Of a stretch of DNA of 64,000 nucleotides, positions 55,350-64,000 are shown piece after piece (position 1 is the stretch's first letter; each line of letters begins with the position of its first letter). The notes under the pieces are model-generated. The model saw only the letters and a program-made list of their open reading frames with translations. It did not search any database and was not told the DNA's origin. The DNA comes from Streptomyces morookaense (lineage in GTDB: Bacteria; Actinomycetota; Actinomycetes; Streptomycetales; Streptomycetaceae), in NCBI RefSeq assembly GCF_013030945.1, contig NZ_JABBXF010000015.1:1-64000 (forward strand), in the 5' to 3' direction. The position numbers and the translations under genes were made by a program.

Positions 55350-56243
55350 ATGAAGAGAGTGAGCTTCGCCGAGTTCGGCGGTCCGGATGTCCTGCGCCTC
55401 ACCGACGCCGAGGAGCCGCACGCGGGCCCCGGCCACATACGCATCGCTGTACGGGCGGCAGGCGTGAACCCCGTCGACTGGAGGATCCGTGAAGGCCAGA
55501 AACTGAAGGCCCACCCTGTCGAACTGCCCTCCGGAGTCGGGCAGGACGCCTCCGGGGTGGTGGACGAGGTCGGCGAGGGCGTCGAAGGGGTCGGGATCGG
55601 CGACCATGTGCTCGGGCGGGGGTCGAGCACGTACGCCGAGTTCGCCGTGCTGTCGGCCTGGGCCCGTATGCCCGAGGGCCTGACGTTCGAGGAGGCGGCC
55701 GGGTACCCCTCCGTGGTGGAGACTGCGCTGCGCATCATCCGCGAATCCGGTGTGCAGCCCGGGCAGACGCTGCTGGTCAGCGGGGCGTCCGGGGGAGTCG
55801 GCTCGGCGGTGCTGCAGATCGCCCGCGACCGCGGCATCACGGTGATCGGCACGGCCGGCGCCGCGAACCAGGACTACCTGCGCAGCCTGGGCGCCCTCGC
55901 CACGACGTACGGCGAGGGCTGGGCCGAGCGGGTGCGGGAGCTCGGCCACGTCGACGCGGCTCTCGATCTGGCCGGCTCGGGCGTGATCCGCGAGCTCGTC
56001 GAACTGACCGGGGACCCGCGGAAGGTGGTCTCCATCGCGGATCTCGGTGCACCGGAGGCCGGTGCCCGGTTCTCCGGCGTGACCGGGAACGTACCGGAAG
56101 CGCTCGCCGAGGCCGTCCGCCTCATCGCGCGGGGCAGGCTCCACATCCCGGTCGAGAAGTCGTACACGCTCGCCGAGGCCGCGGCGGCGCACACGGACAG
56201 CGCTGCGGGGCACACGCGCGGACGGCGGGTCCTGGTCGTGTGA
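55350..56243 (+). CDS. NADP-dependent oxidoreductase (quinone-reductase-like MDR)
   Basis: 297 aa. Zinc-free MDR fold: VSFAEFGGPDVLRLTD, AAGVNPVDWRIREG, GQDASGVVDEVGEGV and the NADP loop SGASGGVGSAVLQIARDRG. ATG at 55350 was chosen by family start; an ATG at 55338 is possible. Under the divergent TetR gene; it probably reduces quinones or enals. Confidence 0.9.
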   Translation: MKRVSFAEFGGPDVLRLTDAEEPHAGPGHIRIAVRAAGVNPVDWRIREGQKLKAHPVELPSGVGQDASGVVDEVGEGVEGVGIGDHVLGRGSSTYAEFAVLSAWARMPEGLTFEEAAGYPSVVETALRIIRESGVQPGQTLLVSGASGGVGSAVLQIARDRGITVIGTAGAANQDYLRSLGALATTYGEGWAERVRELGHVDAALDLAGSGVIRELVELTGDPRKVVSIADLGAPEAGARFSGVTGNVPEALAEAVRLIARGRLHIPVEKSYTLAEAAAAHTDSAAGHTRGRRVLVV

Positions 56244-56252
56244 CGCCCTCCA

Positions 56253-57686
56253 TCACTGAGCCCGTTCGCGGCGGCGCACCAGCGGATACCCGATCCCCAG
56301 CAGCGCGAACCACACGGCGATGACGTACAGGGCCACGCGCGTGCCGGAGTCCCAGCCGATGAGCACGGTGATGAAGGCGAAGGCCGCCAGGGCGAGCCAG
56401 TTGGTGTACGGAGCCCCCGGCATCCGGTACGAGGACGGGGCGGCCAGGCCCGCCCGTACCGCCTGCCGGTAGCGCAGGTGCGTCACGAGGATGACGCTCC
56501 AGACGGTGATGGCGCCGCCCGTGGACACGGCGGTGATGTAGGCGAAGGCGTGGTCCGGATCGACCGCGTTGACCCACACGCCGATCGCCATGACCACCGC
56601 CGAGAGGGACACGCCCAGGGCCGGCACCCCTCGCCGGCTCAGCCCGGCCAGGGCCCTGGGCCCGTCCCCGTTGAGCCCGACGGTCCGCAGCATGCGCGCC
56701 GTGGCGTACAGGCCGCCCGCGTTGCAGGAGGACAGGGCTGCCGTGAGGAGCACGAAGTTGACGATTCCGGCCGCGGCCGGAATCCCGATCTTCTGGAAGG
56801 CGGCGACGAACGGGCTCGTCCCCGGCTGGAATTCCTGCCAGCTCACGACGGACAGGATGACCAGCAGAGCACCGAGGTAGAAGAGACCGAACCGCACCGG
56901 GAGGCTGTTGATCGCGCGCGGGATGTTCTTCTCCGGGTCCTTGGTCTCGCCCGCGGTGACGCCGACGAGTTCGACGCCGAGGTAGGCGAACAGCACGATC
57001 TGCAACGTCATCAGGGAGTTGCGCACGCCGCGCGGGGCGATGCCGCCGTCGGCCCAGAGATGGGTGACGGAGGCGGTGTGCCCGGCGTCGCCTAAACCGA
57101 TGAGAAGGACCCCGAGGCCGATCAGGATCATGCCGATGATGGCCGTGACCTTGATGAGGGCGAACCAGAACTCCAGCTCGCCGAAGATCTTCACGGAGAT
57201 CAGGTTGGCGCAGGCGAGCACCACCAGCGAGATCAGCGCGGTCTTCCACTGATCGAAGCCGGGGTACCAGTACTTGACGTACTCCCCCGCCGCGGTGATC
57301 TCGGCCATCCCCGTGGTGACCCACATGATCCAGTACGTCCAGGCGGTGGCGTACCCCCAGAACGGCCCCAGGAATTCCCGCGCGTGATCGGCGAAGCTGC
57401 CGGACACCGGCCGGTGCGTGAGCAGTTCGCCGAGCGCCCGCATGACGAGGAAGAGCACGGCGCCGGCCACGGCGTACCAGACGATGAGGCTGGGCCCGGC
57501 CTTGGATATCGCGGTCCCCGCGCCGAGGAAGAGGCCGGTGCCGATGGTCCCGCCGATGGCGATCATCTGCATCTGCCGGGCGCCCAGTGCCCGTTGGTAA
57601 CTGCCGGAACCGGCCACGCCGCCCGGCGCCCCGTCCGACGCCGCCTGCTTCCGGTCGGCGGGATCCCCCGTGGTGTGCGATCTCAC
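56253..57686 (-). CDS. Amino-acid permease (APC superfamily)
   Basis: 477 aa with 12 predicted membrane helices. The first has the family GGTIGTGLFLGAG motif, later FAYLGVELVGVTAGE and NAGGLYATARMLR. It resembles AnsP/CycA-type importers with proton symport. The substrate cannot be fixed. GTG start. Convergent with the oxidoreductase (9 bp gap). Confidence 0.9.
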   Translation of the reverse strand: MRSHTTGDPADRKQAASDGAPGGVAGSGSYQRALGARQMQMIAIGGTIGTGLFLGAGTAISKAGPSLIVWYAVAGAVLFLVMRALGELLTHRPVSGSFADHAREFLGPFWGYATAWTYWIMWVTTGMAEITAAGEYVKYWYPGFDQWKTALISLVVLACANLISVKIFGELEFWFALIKVTAIIGMILIGLGVLLIGLGDAGHTASVTHLWADGGIAPRGVRNSLMTLQIVLFAYLGVELVGVTAGETKDPEKNIPRAINSLPVRFGLFYLGALLVILSVVSWQEFQPGTSPFVAAFQKIGIPAAAGIVNFVLLTAALSSCNAGGLYATARMLRTVGLNGDGPRALAGLSRRGVPALGVSLSAVVMAIGVWVNAVDPDHAFAYITAVSTGGAITVWSVILVTHLRYRQAVRAGLAAPSSYRMPGAPYTNWLALAAFAFITVLIGWDSGTRVALYVIAVWFALLGIGYPLVRRRERAQ

Positions 57687-57943
57687 GTGCTCAGCACCTC
57701 TCTCGTTCTCGTGCCGCGACTGGACATGACATCCGGTCAGGGAAAGGTGTACCCGGAATCGGGGGCGGGGTGCTGGTGGATTTACCGATCGGGGATCGGG
57801 GGGCGTCCGGGAGGACGATGTGCCGACCGTGGCCGGATCCGCTCCTCGGCCTCCTCCGTGGCCGGATCGCTCCCTGCCGTCCCCTCGATCCGCCCTGCCA
57901 GGGTGTGGCGTTCGATCACCGAGCCGAGAGGACGCCGATCGCC

Positions 57944-58414
57944 ATGACCAAGCGTTCCACCCCCGCCGCCCACGGACCGGAGGCGGACCCGCCGCTCCCC
58001 CAGGAGGTGCCCCGGGAACTGCACGTCTGCATGGGCCTCAACTCGTGCGCGGGACTCGACGCCCCGGGCACGGCCCCCATGGCGGGCATGGGCACCTGCG
58101 CGACCGTCCACCACGTCTGTCACGGCGAGGGCTCCTGCCGGGGCCAGGGCGGCTGCGGTTACGCGGGCACGGACTACGAGCAGTTCCACCCGGGCGAGCA
58201 GGACTGCCGCTACAACGGCAGCTGCGCGAGCCCGATCAACGAGAGCCGCGTCTTCTCGGCGGGCCCGCTGAAGGGCAAGAGCGTCTGGAAGCAGGCCCGC
58301 CGACTCTTCGAGGCCCGGATGTACGCGGCGGGCAAGGCGTTCGGCCCGTCCCCGGGCGAGGGCATCAAGGACGACCGGATGCCGCACTACGACTACATGT
58401 CGCAGCCGCAGTGA
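57944..58414 (+). CDS. Cys-rich RiPP-precursor-like protein of the MNIO operon
   Basis: 156 aa. No signal peptide. Eight Cys at 29, 35, 52, 59, 65, 71, 88 and 94. Four of the gaps are exactly C-x5-C: CMGLNSC, CHGEGSC, CRGQGGC and CRYNGSC, with Gly, Asn or Ser inside. The C-terminal ~50 residues (from [21 protein letters not shown], ~110) form a conserved-looking helix and an acidic/aromatic tail and could be the recognition part. It ends in GTGA shared with the MNIO start. In known systems MNIO enzymes modify Cys of such proteins; that this one is the substrate is inference from position and composition. GAGAGGA lies about 11 nt before the ATG. Confidence 0.85.
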   Translation: MTKRSTPAAHGPEADPPLPQEVPRELHVCMGLNSCAGLDAPGTAPMAGMGTCATVHHVCHGEGSCRGQGGCGYAGTDYEQFHPGEQDCRYNGSCASPINESRVFSAGPLKGKSVWKQARRLFEARMYAAGKAFGPSPGEGIKDDRMPHYDYMSQPQ

Positions 58415-59277
58415 GCGAGGCACGGGAGGTACGGGAGGCACGCCTGGGCATGCCGCACCTGGGCTTCGGGGTCGGCCTGCGGACGCCGCACCTTTCGTAC
58501 ATCCGCCGGCACCTGCCGCCCGTCGGCTTCTTCGAGATCATCTCGGAGAACTTCCTCGGCGCGCACGGCGGCAGGCGGCAGGCCCTCGCGGAGATCGCCG
58601 ATCGCTATCCGGTCGTCCTGCACGGGGTGTCGATGTCCATCGGCAGCACGGATCCCCTGGACTTCGGCTATCTGCGCCGCCTGAAGCGGCTCGCCGAGGA
58701 GATACGGGCGCCGTGGGTCTCCGACCACGTGTGCTGGACGGGCGTGCTGGGCGTGAACACGCACGACCTGCTGCCCCTGCCGTTCACCGAGGAGACCCTG
58801 CGCCACGTCGTCGAGCGCGTGCGCATCGTCCAGGACGTGCTGGAGCGGCCGCTCGTCCTGGAGAACCCGAGCAGTTATGTGGAGTTCTGCGACTCGACGC
58901 TCCCCGAGTGGGAGTTCGTGGGCCGGCTCGCGGAGGAGGCCGACTGCGGGCTGCTCCTCGACGTGAACAACGTCCATGTCTCGGCCTTCAACCACGACTT
59001 CGACCCGGTGCGCTATCTGCGGGGGCTGCCGCACGACCGCGTGGTCCAGATGCACCTCGCGGGCCACACCCACTACGGCACGCACATCGTGGACACCCAC
59101 GACGCGCCCGTGGCCGAGCCGGTGTGGGAGCTGTACCGGCTGGCGACCGAGCTGACCGGCAGCGTGTCCACGCTGCTGGAACGGGACGACAAGCTGCCGC
59201 CGTTCCCGGAGTTGCTGGCCGAACTCGACAGGGCACGGGAATCGGCGGCCGTCCTGACGGGTGGCCCGCATGCCTGA
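58411..59277 (+). CDS. MNIO (DUF692) multinuclear non-haem iron oxidase
   Basis: 288 aa. TIM-barrel of the MbnB/TglH/BufB family: HGVSMSIGS (H71), WVSDHVCW (D105, H106), LENPSSY (E151), [10 protein letters not shown] (D184, N186, H189), MHLAGHTH (H215, H219) and VDTHDAPV (D228, H230). These are the expected iron ligands. Known members use Fe(II/III) and oxygen to rebuild Cys of a peptide, for example into oxazolone or thiooxazole groups. The GTG start shares GTGA with the precursor stop, so expression is linked. The next gene starts 8 nt before its stop. Confidence 0.93.
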   Translation: MSEAREVREARLGMPHLGFGVGLRTPHLSYIRRHLPPVGFFEIISENFLGAHGGRRQALAEIADRYPVVLHGVSMSIGSTDPLDFGYLRRLKRLAEEIRAPWVSDHVCWTGVLGVNTHDLLPLPFTEETLRHVVERVRIVQDVLERPLVLENPSSYVEFCDSTLPEWEFVGRLAEEADCGLLLDVNNVHVSAFNHDFDPVRYLRGLPHDRVVQMHLAGHTHYGTHIVDTHDAPVAEPVWELYRLATELTGSVSTLLERDDKLPPFPELLAELDRARESAAVLTGGPHA

Positions 59278-59938
59278 CGCTTCGCCGCTGGCATCCGTAC
59301 AGCGCTGGATGCAGTCGGTGATCCTGCACCCGACGGGCGAGGACCCTGGGCACACGATCACCGCGTCCAGCCGGCTGTCCGCGCGCGAACGGCTGCTCGT
59401 CCACCAACGCGGCTACCGGCTACGGCTGCTGGAGTGTATGCGCAGCCTCCACCCGGGGTCGGTGCACCTGCTGGGGCAGGAGATCTTCGACGGGTTCGCG
59501 CTGGAGTATCTGGACGCGCATCCCTCCCGCTCCCCTCTCCTGGCCGGTCTCGGTGCCGGCTTCGCCGGCCATCTGGCCCGTACACGGCCGGATGCCGAGC
59601 CGGGTTCCGAGCCGGGCGCGGACCGCGAGGCGTGGATCGACCTGCTGATCGATCTGATCCGCTGCGAGCGGGCGTTCACGGAGGTACTGGACGGCCCCGG
59701 CCCGGAGGACGGCACGGCACCGGCATCACCGCTTCGGCTGCTACGGGTGTGCGCGCCGGTCCACACGTACCTGGCGGCGGTGCACCGGGGCGAGGACCCC
59801 GAGCCGCCCGAGCCGCGGCAGACCGGATTGGCCCTTACTCGGCGGAATTACATGGTAATCACGCGGGAGTTGACCCCGGCAGCGTACGAGCGCCTGCACA
59901 CCTCTTCGTCCCCACGAGCACAGGAGGATCCCCGATGA
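59270..59938 (+). CDS. HvfC/BufC-type partner protein (DUF2063)
   Basis: 222 aa. N-terminal block [11 protein letters not shown] followed by [32 protein letters not shown], the DUF2063 pattern of proteins that accompany MNIO enzymes and serve as precursor-binding partners. The C-terminal half is divergent helical sequence. ATG at 59270 overlaps the MNIO stop by 8 nt; a GTG at 59261 is possible. Its stop overlaps the ferritin-like ATG (ATGA). Confidence 0.88.
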   Translation: MPDASPLASVQRWMQSVILHPTGEDPGHTITASSRLSARERLLVHQRGYRLRLLECMRSLHPGSVHLLGQEIFDGFALEYLDAHPSRSPLLAGLGAGFAGHLARTRPDAEPGSEPGADREAWIDLLIDLIRCERAFTEVLDGPGPEDGTAPASPLRLLRVCAPVHTYLAAVHRGEDPEPPEPRQTGLALTRRNYMVITRELTPAAYERLHTSSSPRAQEDPR

Positions 59939-61212
59939 GCACGAAGGCGCCGGTCCAGGAGATCACCACCCTGCCGGACCTGATCGCGCACCTGAAGGCC
60001 GCGGCACAGGTGGAACTGTCCACGGTTCCGCTGTACTTGTACGCGACCTACACGATCAAGACGCGCGGCTATTCGCAGTGGGCGGCCGGTGCGTCGGCGC
60101 AGCGCACGCTGATCGGTATCTCGATCGAGGAGATGCTGCATCTCTCGCTGGTCCGCAATCTGCTGATCGCTGTCGGCGACACCGATTTCCGGCTGTACGA
60201 CGAGAACGTCATCCCCACATACCCGGGCCCGATGCTGAAGCGCGAGCCCGAACTGAACCTCCGGCTGCGGAAACTCTCCACCGACCAGGTCCGCAACACA
60301 TTCATGCAGATCGAGCAGCCGGCCACTCCGCCGGGGGCGGCACTGGGCGCGATCGAGCCGTATCACTCCCTCGGCGAGTTCTACGCGCGCATCGAGCGGG
60401 GCATCCAGACCCTCCGCCCCGTGATCGACTGGGCCAAGGCCAAGAAGGACCTGTGGAAGTTCCAGTATCACCGGGCCTATTGGAACCAGAACGGCGGTTC
60501 CGACCATCCGCTGCTCATCGTCGACGAGGCGTCGGCGCTCCAGGCGATGCAGGTCATCGTCGACCAGGGCGAGGGCGCGCCGGAGGACAGGGGCCTGCTG
60601 CCCGACCCGATCGTGCGCACGGACGACCTACCGCCGCAGGAGATCGGCAAATGGCAGGCGTCCCACTACATGAAGTTCTCCGACATCGCGAAGGGCCTCG
60701 ACGGCATCGGTGTCGTCGTCGACGACAACGGCAAGCAGAAGTACACGATCGACGACGAGGAAGTCATCTGGCCGGTGCTCGACGACCCGGACCTGAGGAC
60801 CGTGACGGCGGACCAGCCGGTCAAGGACCTCATGGAATTCTCCAACGCGGTCTACTGCTACGTGCTGGCGCTGCTCGACGCCATTTACCGCACCCCCATG
60901 GAGGCGCTCGCCCCCAAGGACCGGGACGCGTTCACGGACAGCGTCCGGTACGGCTACGAGCGGGGCTTCGTCGCGTCGATGCAGGGGCTGCTGTACCCGG
61001 TCTGCGACTTGTTGGTACGGACACCGCTCGTCGCGGGGCAGCCCTCCGTACACGCCGGACCGCCTTTCCAGTACTACGCGTTCGAGACGAAGAACCCGAA
61101 GGGGGAACTCGCGGCGCTGTGCGAGAAGCTGCTCGGGAGCTTCCCCGCGCTGGGCGGTGACGACGGGGTCCAGCGGCAGATCGCACTGCTGCCGGACATC
61201 GAGTTGCCGTAA
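59935..61212 (+). CDS. VioB-type ferritin-like protein of the MNIO operon
   Basis: 425 aa. Ferritin-like domain: AAQVELSTVPLYLYATYTI (E27), SIEEMLHLSL (E66, H69), VDQGEGAPED and a later helix (ASHYMKFSDI), a complete diiron ligand set by pattern. A C-terminal helical part follows (NAVYCYVLALLDAIYRTP). CAGGAGG sits 7 nt before the ATG. It may do a second oxidation on the MNIO product or supply iron or electrons. MNIO operons that I know well do not include it. A paralogue lies at 2371-3522. Confidence 0.88.
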   Translation: MSTKAPVQEITTLPDLIAHLKAAAQVELSTVPLYLYATYTIKTRGYSQWAAGASAQRTLIGISIEEMLHLSLVRNLLIAVGDTDFRLYDENVIPTYPGPMLKREPELNLRLRKLSTDQVRNTFMQIEQPATPPGAALGAIEPYHSLGEFYARIERGIQTLRPVIDWAKAKKDLWKFQYHRAYWNQNGGSDHPLLIVDEASALQAMQVIVDQGEGAPEDRGLLPDPIVRTDDLPPQEIGKWQASHYMKFSDIAKGLDGIGVVVDDNGKQKYTIDDEEVIWPVLDDPDLRTVTADQPVKDLMEFSNAVYCYVLALLDAIYRTPMEALAPKDRDAFTDSVRYGYERGFVASMQGLLYPVCDLLVRTPLVAGQPSVHAGPPFQYYAFETKNPKGELAALCEKLLGSFPALGGDDGVQRQIALLPDIELP

Positions 61213-61235
61213 CGCCCCGGGGAAGAATCTCCTCC

Positions 61236-62468
61236 ATGAGGAGAACCGGATTCGTGCGTTCGGTGATGGCCGTTGCGGCCGTGACCGCGATGCTGTCGAC
61301 GACGCCCATGGGAACGGCCGACGCGGCGGCCCCGTCCCCGGATGTGGCGGAAGTCCGCACCGCACTGGAACACACGATCGCGGCGGGCGCACCGGGCGCG
61401 TTCGCCGTGATCCGGGACCACGGCAACCCCGATATCGAACGCACGGTGACCATCGGCAAGGCCGACCTCGACGGCACGCCGATGAACGCGAAGTGGCGCT
61501 TCCGCGTGGGCAGCAATTCCAAGGTGTTCACGGCGGTCCTCGTGATGCGCCTGGCCGAACAGGGCCGCATCGACCTGGACAAGCCGCTGCGCGAATACCT
61601 CCCGTCGGGGACATTGCCGGAGAACTGGGAGGTGACCGGCCGACAGGTGATGCAACACCGGGCGGGCATCTACGACCACACGGACGACCTGCTGGAGCAT
61701 CCGGGCGAGGAGACGACGGTCGGATTCGAGAAGCGCATCCGCAATACGGTCTACCGGCCCGCCGAGCTCGTGGCGATGTCGGTGAAACACGGCCTGCAGT
61801 ACCGGCCGGGGACGCAATACGCGTACTCCAACACGGATTTCGTACTGATGGGCATGGCGGTCGAGCACCTCACGGGGCGCTCGTACGGGGACGTCCTGCG
61901 AGAGCAGATCATCAAGCCGTTGGGCTTGAACGGGACATCGTTCGTGGTGCCGAAGAAGACGATCGCCGGCCGGCACATCACGGGCTACCTGACGAACGAC
62001 GACCGCTCGAAACCACTGCTGGACGCCACTGAGCAGAACGGCTCGTGGGTGTGGAGCGCGGGCGCGGTCATCTCCTCGGCTGCGGACATGGACCGCTTCC
62101 TCACGACTCTGCTGGCGGGGAGTTCCGGGGGCCTGGTCTCGGACGAGTCACTGCGACAGATGACGAGCGCACTGCCGACGGGGGCGGCGAGGGTCGCATA
62201 TGGCCTGGGCCTGCGCGAAATCACTCTGTCGTGCGGGAAGATCCATGGGCACGCCGGCATCGTCCAGGGATTCCAGACACAGTCGTTCGCAATGCGGGGC
62301 GGAAGGCGGACGGTGGTGGCGTTCGCGAATGCGTCCAACAATGATGCGGTGACGCAGGGGTTGAAGGATGCCCTTGAGCCGGCGTTCTGCGGGGCGGGGG
62401 CGGGGGTGGCGTCGCGGGTCCAGGGTGGCCGAAATCCTCTTGCTGCCCGGCGTGTTGCGCTGAAATGA
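61236..62468 (+). CDS. Secreted serine beta-lactamase-like hydrolase (D-Ala-D-Ala carboxypeptidase type)
   Basis: 410 aa. A signal peptide (~1-31) is followed by a class C beta-lactamase fold: S93-x-x-K96 (SNSK), Y197-S-N199 (YSN) and HAG near 340. The family covers DD-peptidases and esterases. It starts 23 bp after the ferritin-like gene, so read-through from the MNIO operon is possible, but a functional link is unproven. Confidence 0.9.
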   Translation: MRRTGFVRSVMAVAAVTAMLSTTPMGTADAAAPSPDVAEVRTALEHTIAAGAPGAFAVIRDHGNPDIERTVTIGKADLDGTPMNAKWRFRVGSNSKVFTAVLVMRLAEQGRIDLDKPLREYLPSGTLPENWEVTGRQVMQHRAGIYDHTDDLLEHPGEETTVGFEKRIRNTVYRPAELVAMSVKHGLQYRPGTQYAYSNTDFVLMGMAVEHLTGRSYGDVLREQIIKPLGLNGTSFVVPKKTIAGRHITGYLTNDDRSKPLLDATEQNGSWVWSAGAVISSAADMDRFLTTLLAGSSGGLVSDESLRQMTSALPTGAARVAYGLGLREITLSCGKIHGHAGIVQGFQTQSFAMRGGRRTVVAFANASNNDAVTQGLKDALEPAFCGAGAGVASRVQGGRNPLAARRVALK

Positions 62469-62472
62469 GTCA

Positions 62473-63021
62473 TCAGCCCCCCGCCAAATTCGGGTTCCCC
62501 GGCATCGGCGGTGTGAAGGCCACCTTCCCGCCCTCCCACCGTGCCCGGAATTCCCGGGTGCCGCCCGAGGCGCAGCACATCGGGTCCGTCGGTTTGAAGA
62601 CGGGGTACGAGAGCGCGACGGTCGTCCCGTCCTGGGACAGGATCGTGGATTCGCCGGTGCCGCGTGCGTCATAGCCCACGTAGTTGTTGCCGTGGAAGAA
62701 CATCACGATGACGCAATGGCCGTCCGTCGTGCCCGTGCAGTGGCTGTGAATGGCCCGGAACGGGCCCTTGAGGGTCTTCAGTTCCGCCAGCTCGGTGTCG
62801 GCCGTGAAACCCATCCGTTTGATCTGCGCCAGTGCGGCATCCACATTGAACGGGGCGTCCGGCGACGACCCCTTCGGCGACTGCCCCGCCGCCGACGGGC
62901 TCCACAGCCCGACCGACCGGGTCGGATTCGGTGCCGCGTCCTTCGACGACGCGCAGGACACCGTCAGTATCAGGCACGCGCCGATCGCCGCCAGCCGAGC
63001 CGCTATCCGTGGGACGTGCAT
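62473..63021 (-). CDS. LppP/LprE-like lipoprotein
   Basis: 182 aa. Signal with lipobox-like LTVSC (C23). The mature part has CTGTTDGHCVIVMFFHGNNYVGYDARGTGESTIL and a CCASGG near the end, the pattern of mycobacterial LppP/LprE proteins. Probably surface-anchored; function unknown. Its start overlaps the upstream WD40 gene end by 19 bp on the same strand. Confidence 0.8.
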   Translation of the reverse strand: MHVPRIAARLAAIGACLILTVSCASSKDAAPNPTRSVGLWSPSAAGQSPKGSSPDAPFNVDAALAQIKRMGFTADTELAELKTLKGPFRAIHSHCTGTTDGHCVIVMFFHGNNYVGYDARGTGESTILSQDGTTVALSYPVFKPTDPMCCASGGTREFRARWEGGKVAFTPPMPGNPNLAGG

Positions 63022-64000
63022 GCCGTCACCCCCAGCAGATAGCGCTCCAGAATTCCGTAGTGCACCGTTCCCATGTCACTCCGTGAAATGTTGCGCGTGA
63101 CCCGCGAACACAGGCCCGCTGCCCAGGCGTCGGGGGTCGCCTGGGCGAGGAGGAATCTCACGTCCAGTTCCGTTCCGGTGGTCAGGAGCATGTGCTCGCC
63201 GTCGGGGGACGGGACGACCGCCCGCACCTGGGCAGTCGGCGGAATGCGGGTGCGGGTGACCAGCCCCGCCGGGCCCCACACCTCAAAGGCGTCGGAACGC
63301 ATGCTCACGACCTGTTCGGAATGGGCCAGGAAGGCCGTGTAGCGGGACGGGGCAGCGGGGATCGCGATCAGTCGGCGGCCGGTCGCCGCGTCGTGGATCT
63401 CCGTCTCCCCGTTCCGGCCGACCAGCATCACGCGTTTGCCGTCCGCGCTGTATTGCACGGCCCGGTGCCAGTCGAGGAGTTGGGAGGTGAAGCCGGGGAC
63501 GAGGACGGTGGTGCGGTGCCGCGCCTGCGCGTCCCATATCTCGATTCCGCGGCGGTCAGGGGTCGTTACGGCAACCTCTCCGGAATCCGGGTTCACCGCC
63601 ATCGCGGTCGCGGCGGCGCCGAAAAGCAGGGGCCGGCCGATCCTGCGTCCGGTCGTCGCGTCCCATTGGGAGACGGCGCCGCCCGCCAGGATCGTCAAGC
63701 GGTTCTGCGGGCCGAAGCCGAGTCCCGCAATAGACGCCGACTCGGGCGGGGTCCCCTCGGGGATGTCGATGGTCAGCCGGCGGAGTACGCGGAGGTCGGG
63801 CAGGCTGTAGAGCGTCACCGTCGGCTCCGTCATATCGGCCACGGCGAGGGTCTTCTCCGCCCGGTCGAAGACCGCATGAACCGGGTCCCCGCCCATCCCC
63901 GCGCCGGCCGCGGAAAGCCTGCGTCCCGTCGCCGGATCCCAGACCGTGACCGGTCCGCCCACCCCTACGGTCACCGTATAGCGGCCGGAGGGCGAAAACT
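63003..64000 (-). CDS. WD40-repeat protein, 5' end outside the window
   Basis: At least 330 residues of beta-propeller blades: WDPATGRRLSAAGAG, WDATTGRRIGRPLL, IWDAQARHRTTVLVPG, IHDAATGRRLIAIPA, VWGPAGLVTRTRI. The frame stays open to the right edge (FSPSGRYTVTVG), so the start is missing. The C-terminal CSRVTRNISRSDM...ACTSHG is like the end of STAND-type or kinase-linked propellers; the N-terminal domain would decide. Stop at 63003. Confidence 0.85.
   Translation of the reverse strand, partial: FSPSGRYTVTVGVGGPVTVWDPATGRRLSAAGAGMGGDPVHAVFDRAEKTLAVADMTEPTVTLYSLPDLRVLRRLTIDIPEGTPPESASIAGLGFGPQNRLTILAGGAVSQWDATTGRRIGRPLLFGAAATAMAVNPDSGEVAVTTPDRRGIEIWDAQARHRTTVLVPGFTSQLLDWHRAVQYSADGKRVMLVGRNGETEIHDAATGRRLIAIPAAPSRYTAFLAHSEQVVSMRSDAFEVWGPAGLVTRTRIPPTAQVRAVVPSPDGEHMLLTTGTELDVRFLLAQATPDAWAAGLCSRVTRNISRSDMGTVHYGILERYLLGVTACTSHG

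Overview
The window is high-GC actinobacterial chromosome, almost certainly Streptomyces. GTG and TTG starts, Shine-Dalgarno sites, and families such as DUF6777, DUF6528, DUF397, DUF5701, NsdA-like TPR regulators, CslA-type GT2/GH6 and SpoIIE phosphatases all fit. No rRNA, tRNA, CRISPR array, integrase or intact transposase was seen. Gene density is high, many neighbours overlap by 4 nt, and intergenic gaps carry copies of a hairpin repeat ending in GGGGAACTGCGCGA.

Region by region. 0.1-6 kb: a membrane Ser/Thr kinase, a DUF6777 lipoprotein, and a coupled operon of an FAD-SLDH small subunit, a GMC oxidoreductase and a VioB-type ferritin-like protein. 6-11.4 kb: a TetR gene with twin operators and an NTF2-like target, a DUF6528 propeller, a small zinc-ribbon/caspase-fold-like operon and an SH3-like secreted protein. 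10.4-12.5 kb: a divergent LigD-type polymerase and ATP-dependent DNA ligase (NHEJ-type repair). 12.6-15.7 kb: a GH6 hydrolase convergent with a cellulose-synthase-like GT2. 15.9-28.1 kb: small hypothetical and membrane proteins, a HEAT protein, a PAS/SpoIIE phosphatase with altered metal ligands, a TPR regulator, a kinase-fold phosphotransferase, a secreted PGRP amidase and a DUF397 protein.

28.2-46.7 kb: an accessory acyl-CoA and aromatic-acid region. It holds a coupled OB-fold/thiolase/thiolase operon, a crotonase, three acyl-CoA synthetases, an orphan paaK with a PaaR-type operator and a nitronate monooxygenase. Mixed in are dormancy-type genes (XRE-PPOX, universal stress protein, pncB), an animal-like glutaminase with ankyrin repeats, and gene and IS fragments (IS5-like, ISL3-like, penicillin acylase, FAD monooxygenase). 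46.9-57.7 kb: a kinase-TPR fusion, a secreted aerolysin-like protein, a SNG1/Pip-type membrane protein with a divergent MerR regulator, an acyl-CoA dehydrogenase, a TetR/oxidoreductase pair and an amino-acid permease.

57.9-61.2 kb is the most interesting locus: four tightly overlapping genes for an eight-cysteine precursor-like protein, an MNIO (DUF692) multinuclear iron oxidase, an HvfC/BufC-type partner and a second VioB-type ferritin-like protein. This looks like a ribosomally synthesised, post-translationally modified peptide (RiPP) system in which cysteines in repeated C-x5-C units are oxidatively modified. The window closes with a secreted serine hydrolase, an LppP/LprE-like lipoprotein and a WD40 protein cut by the window edge.
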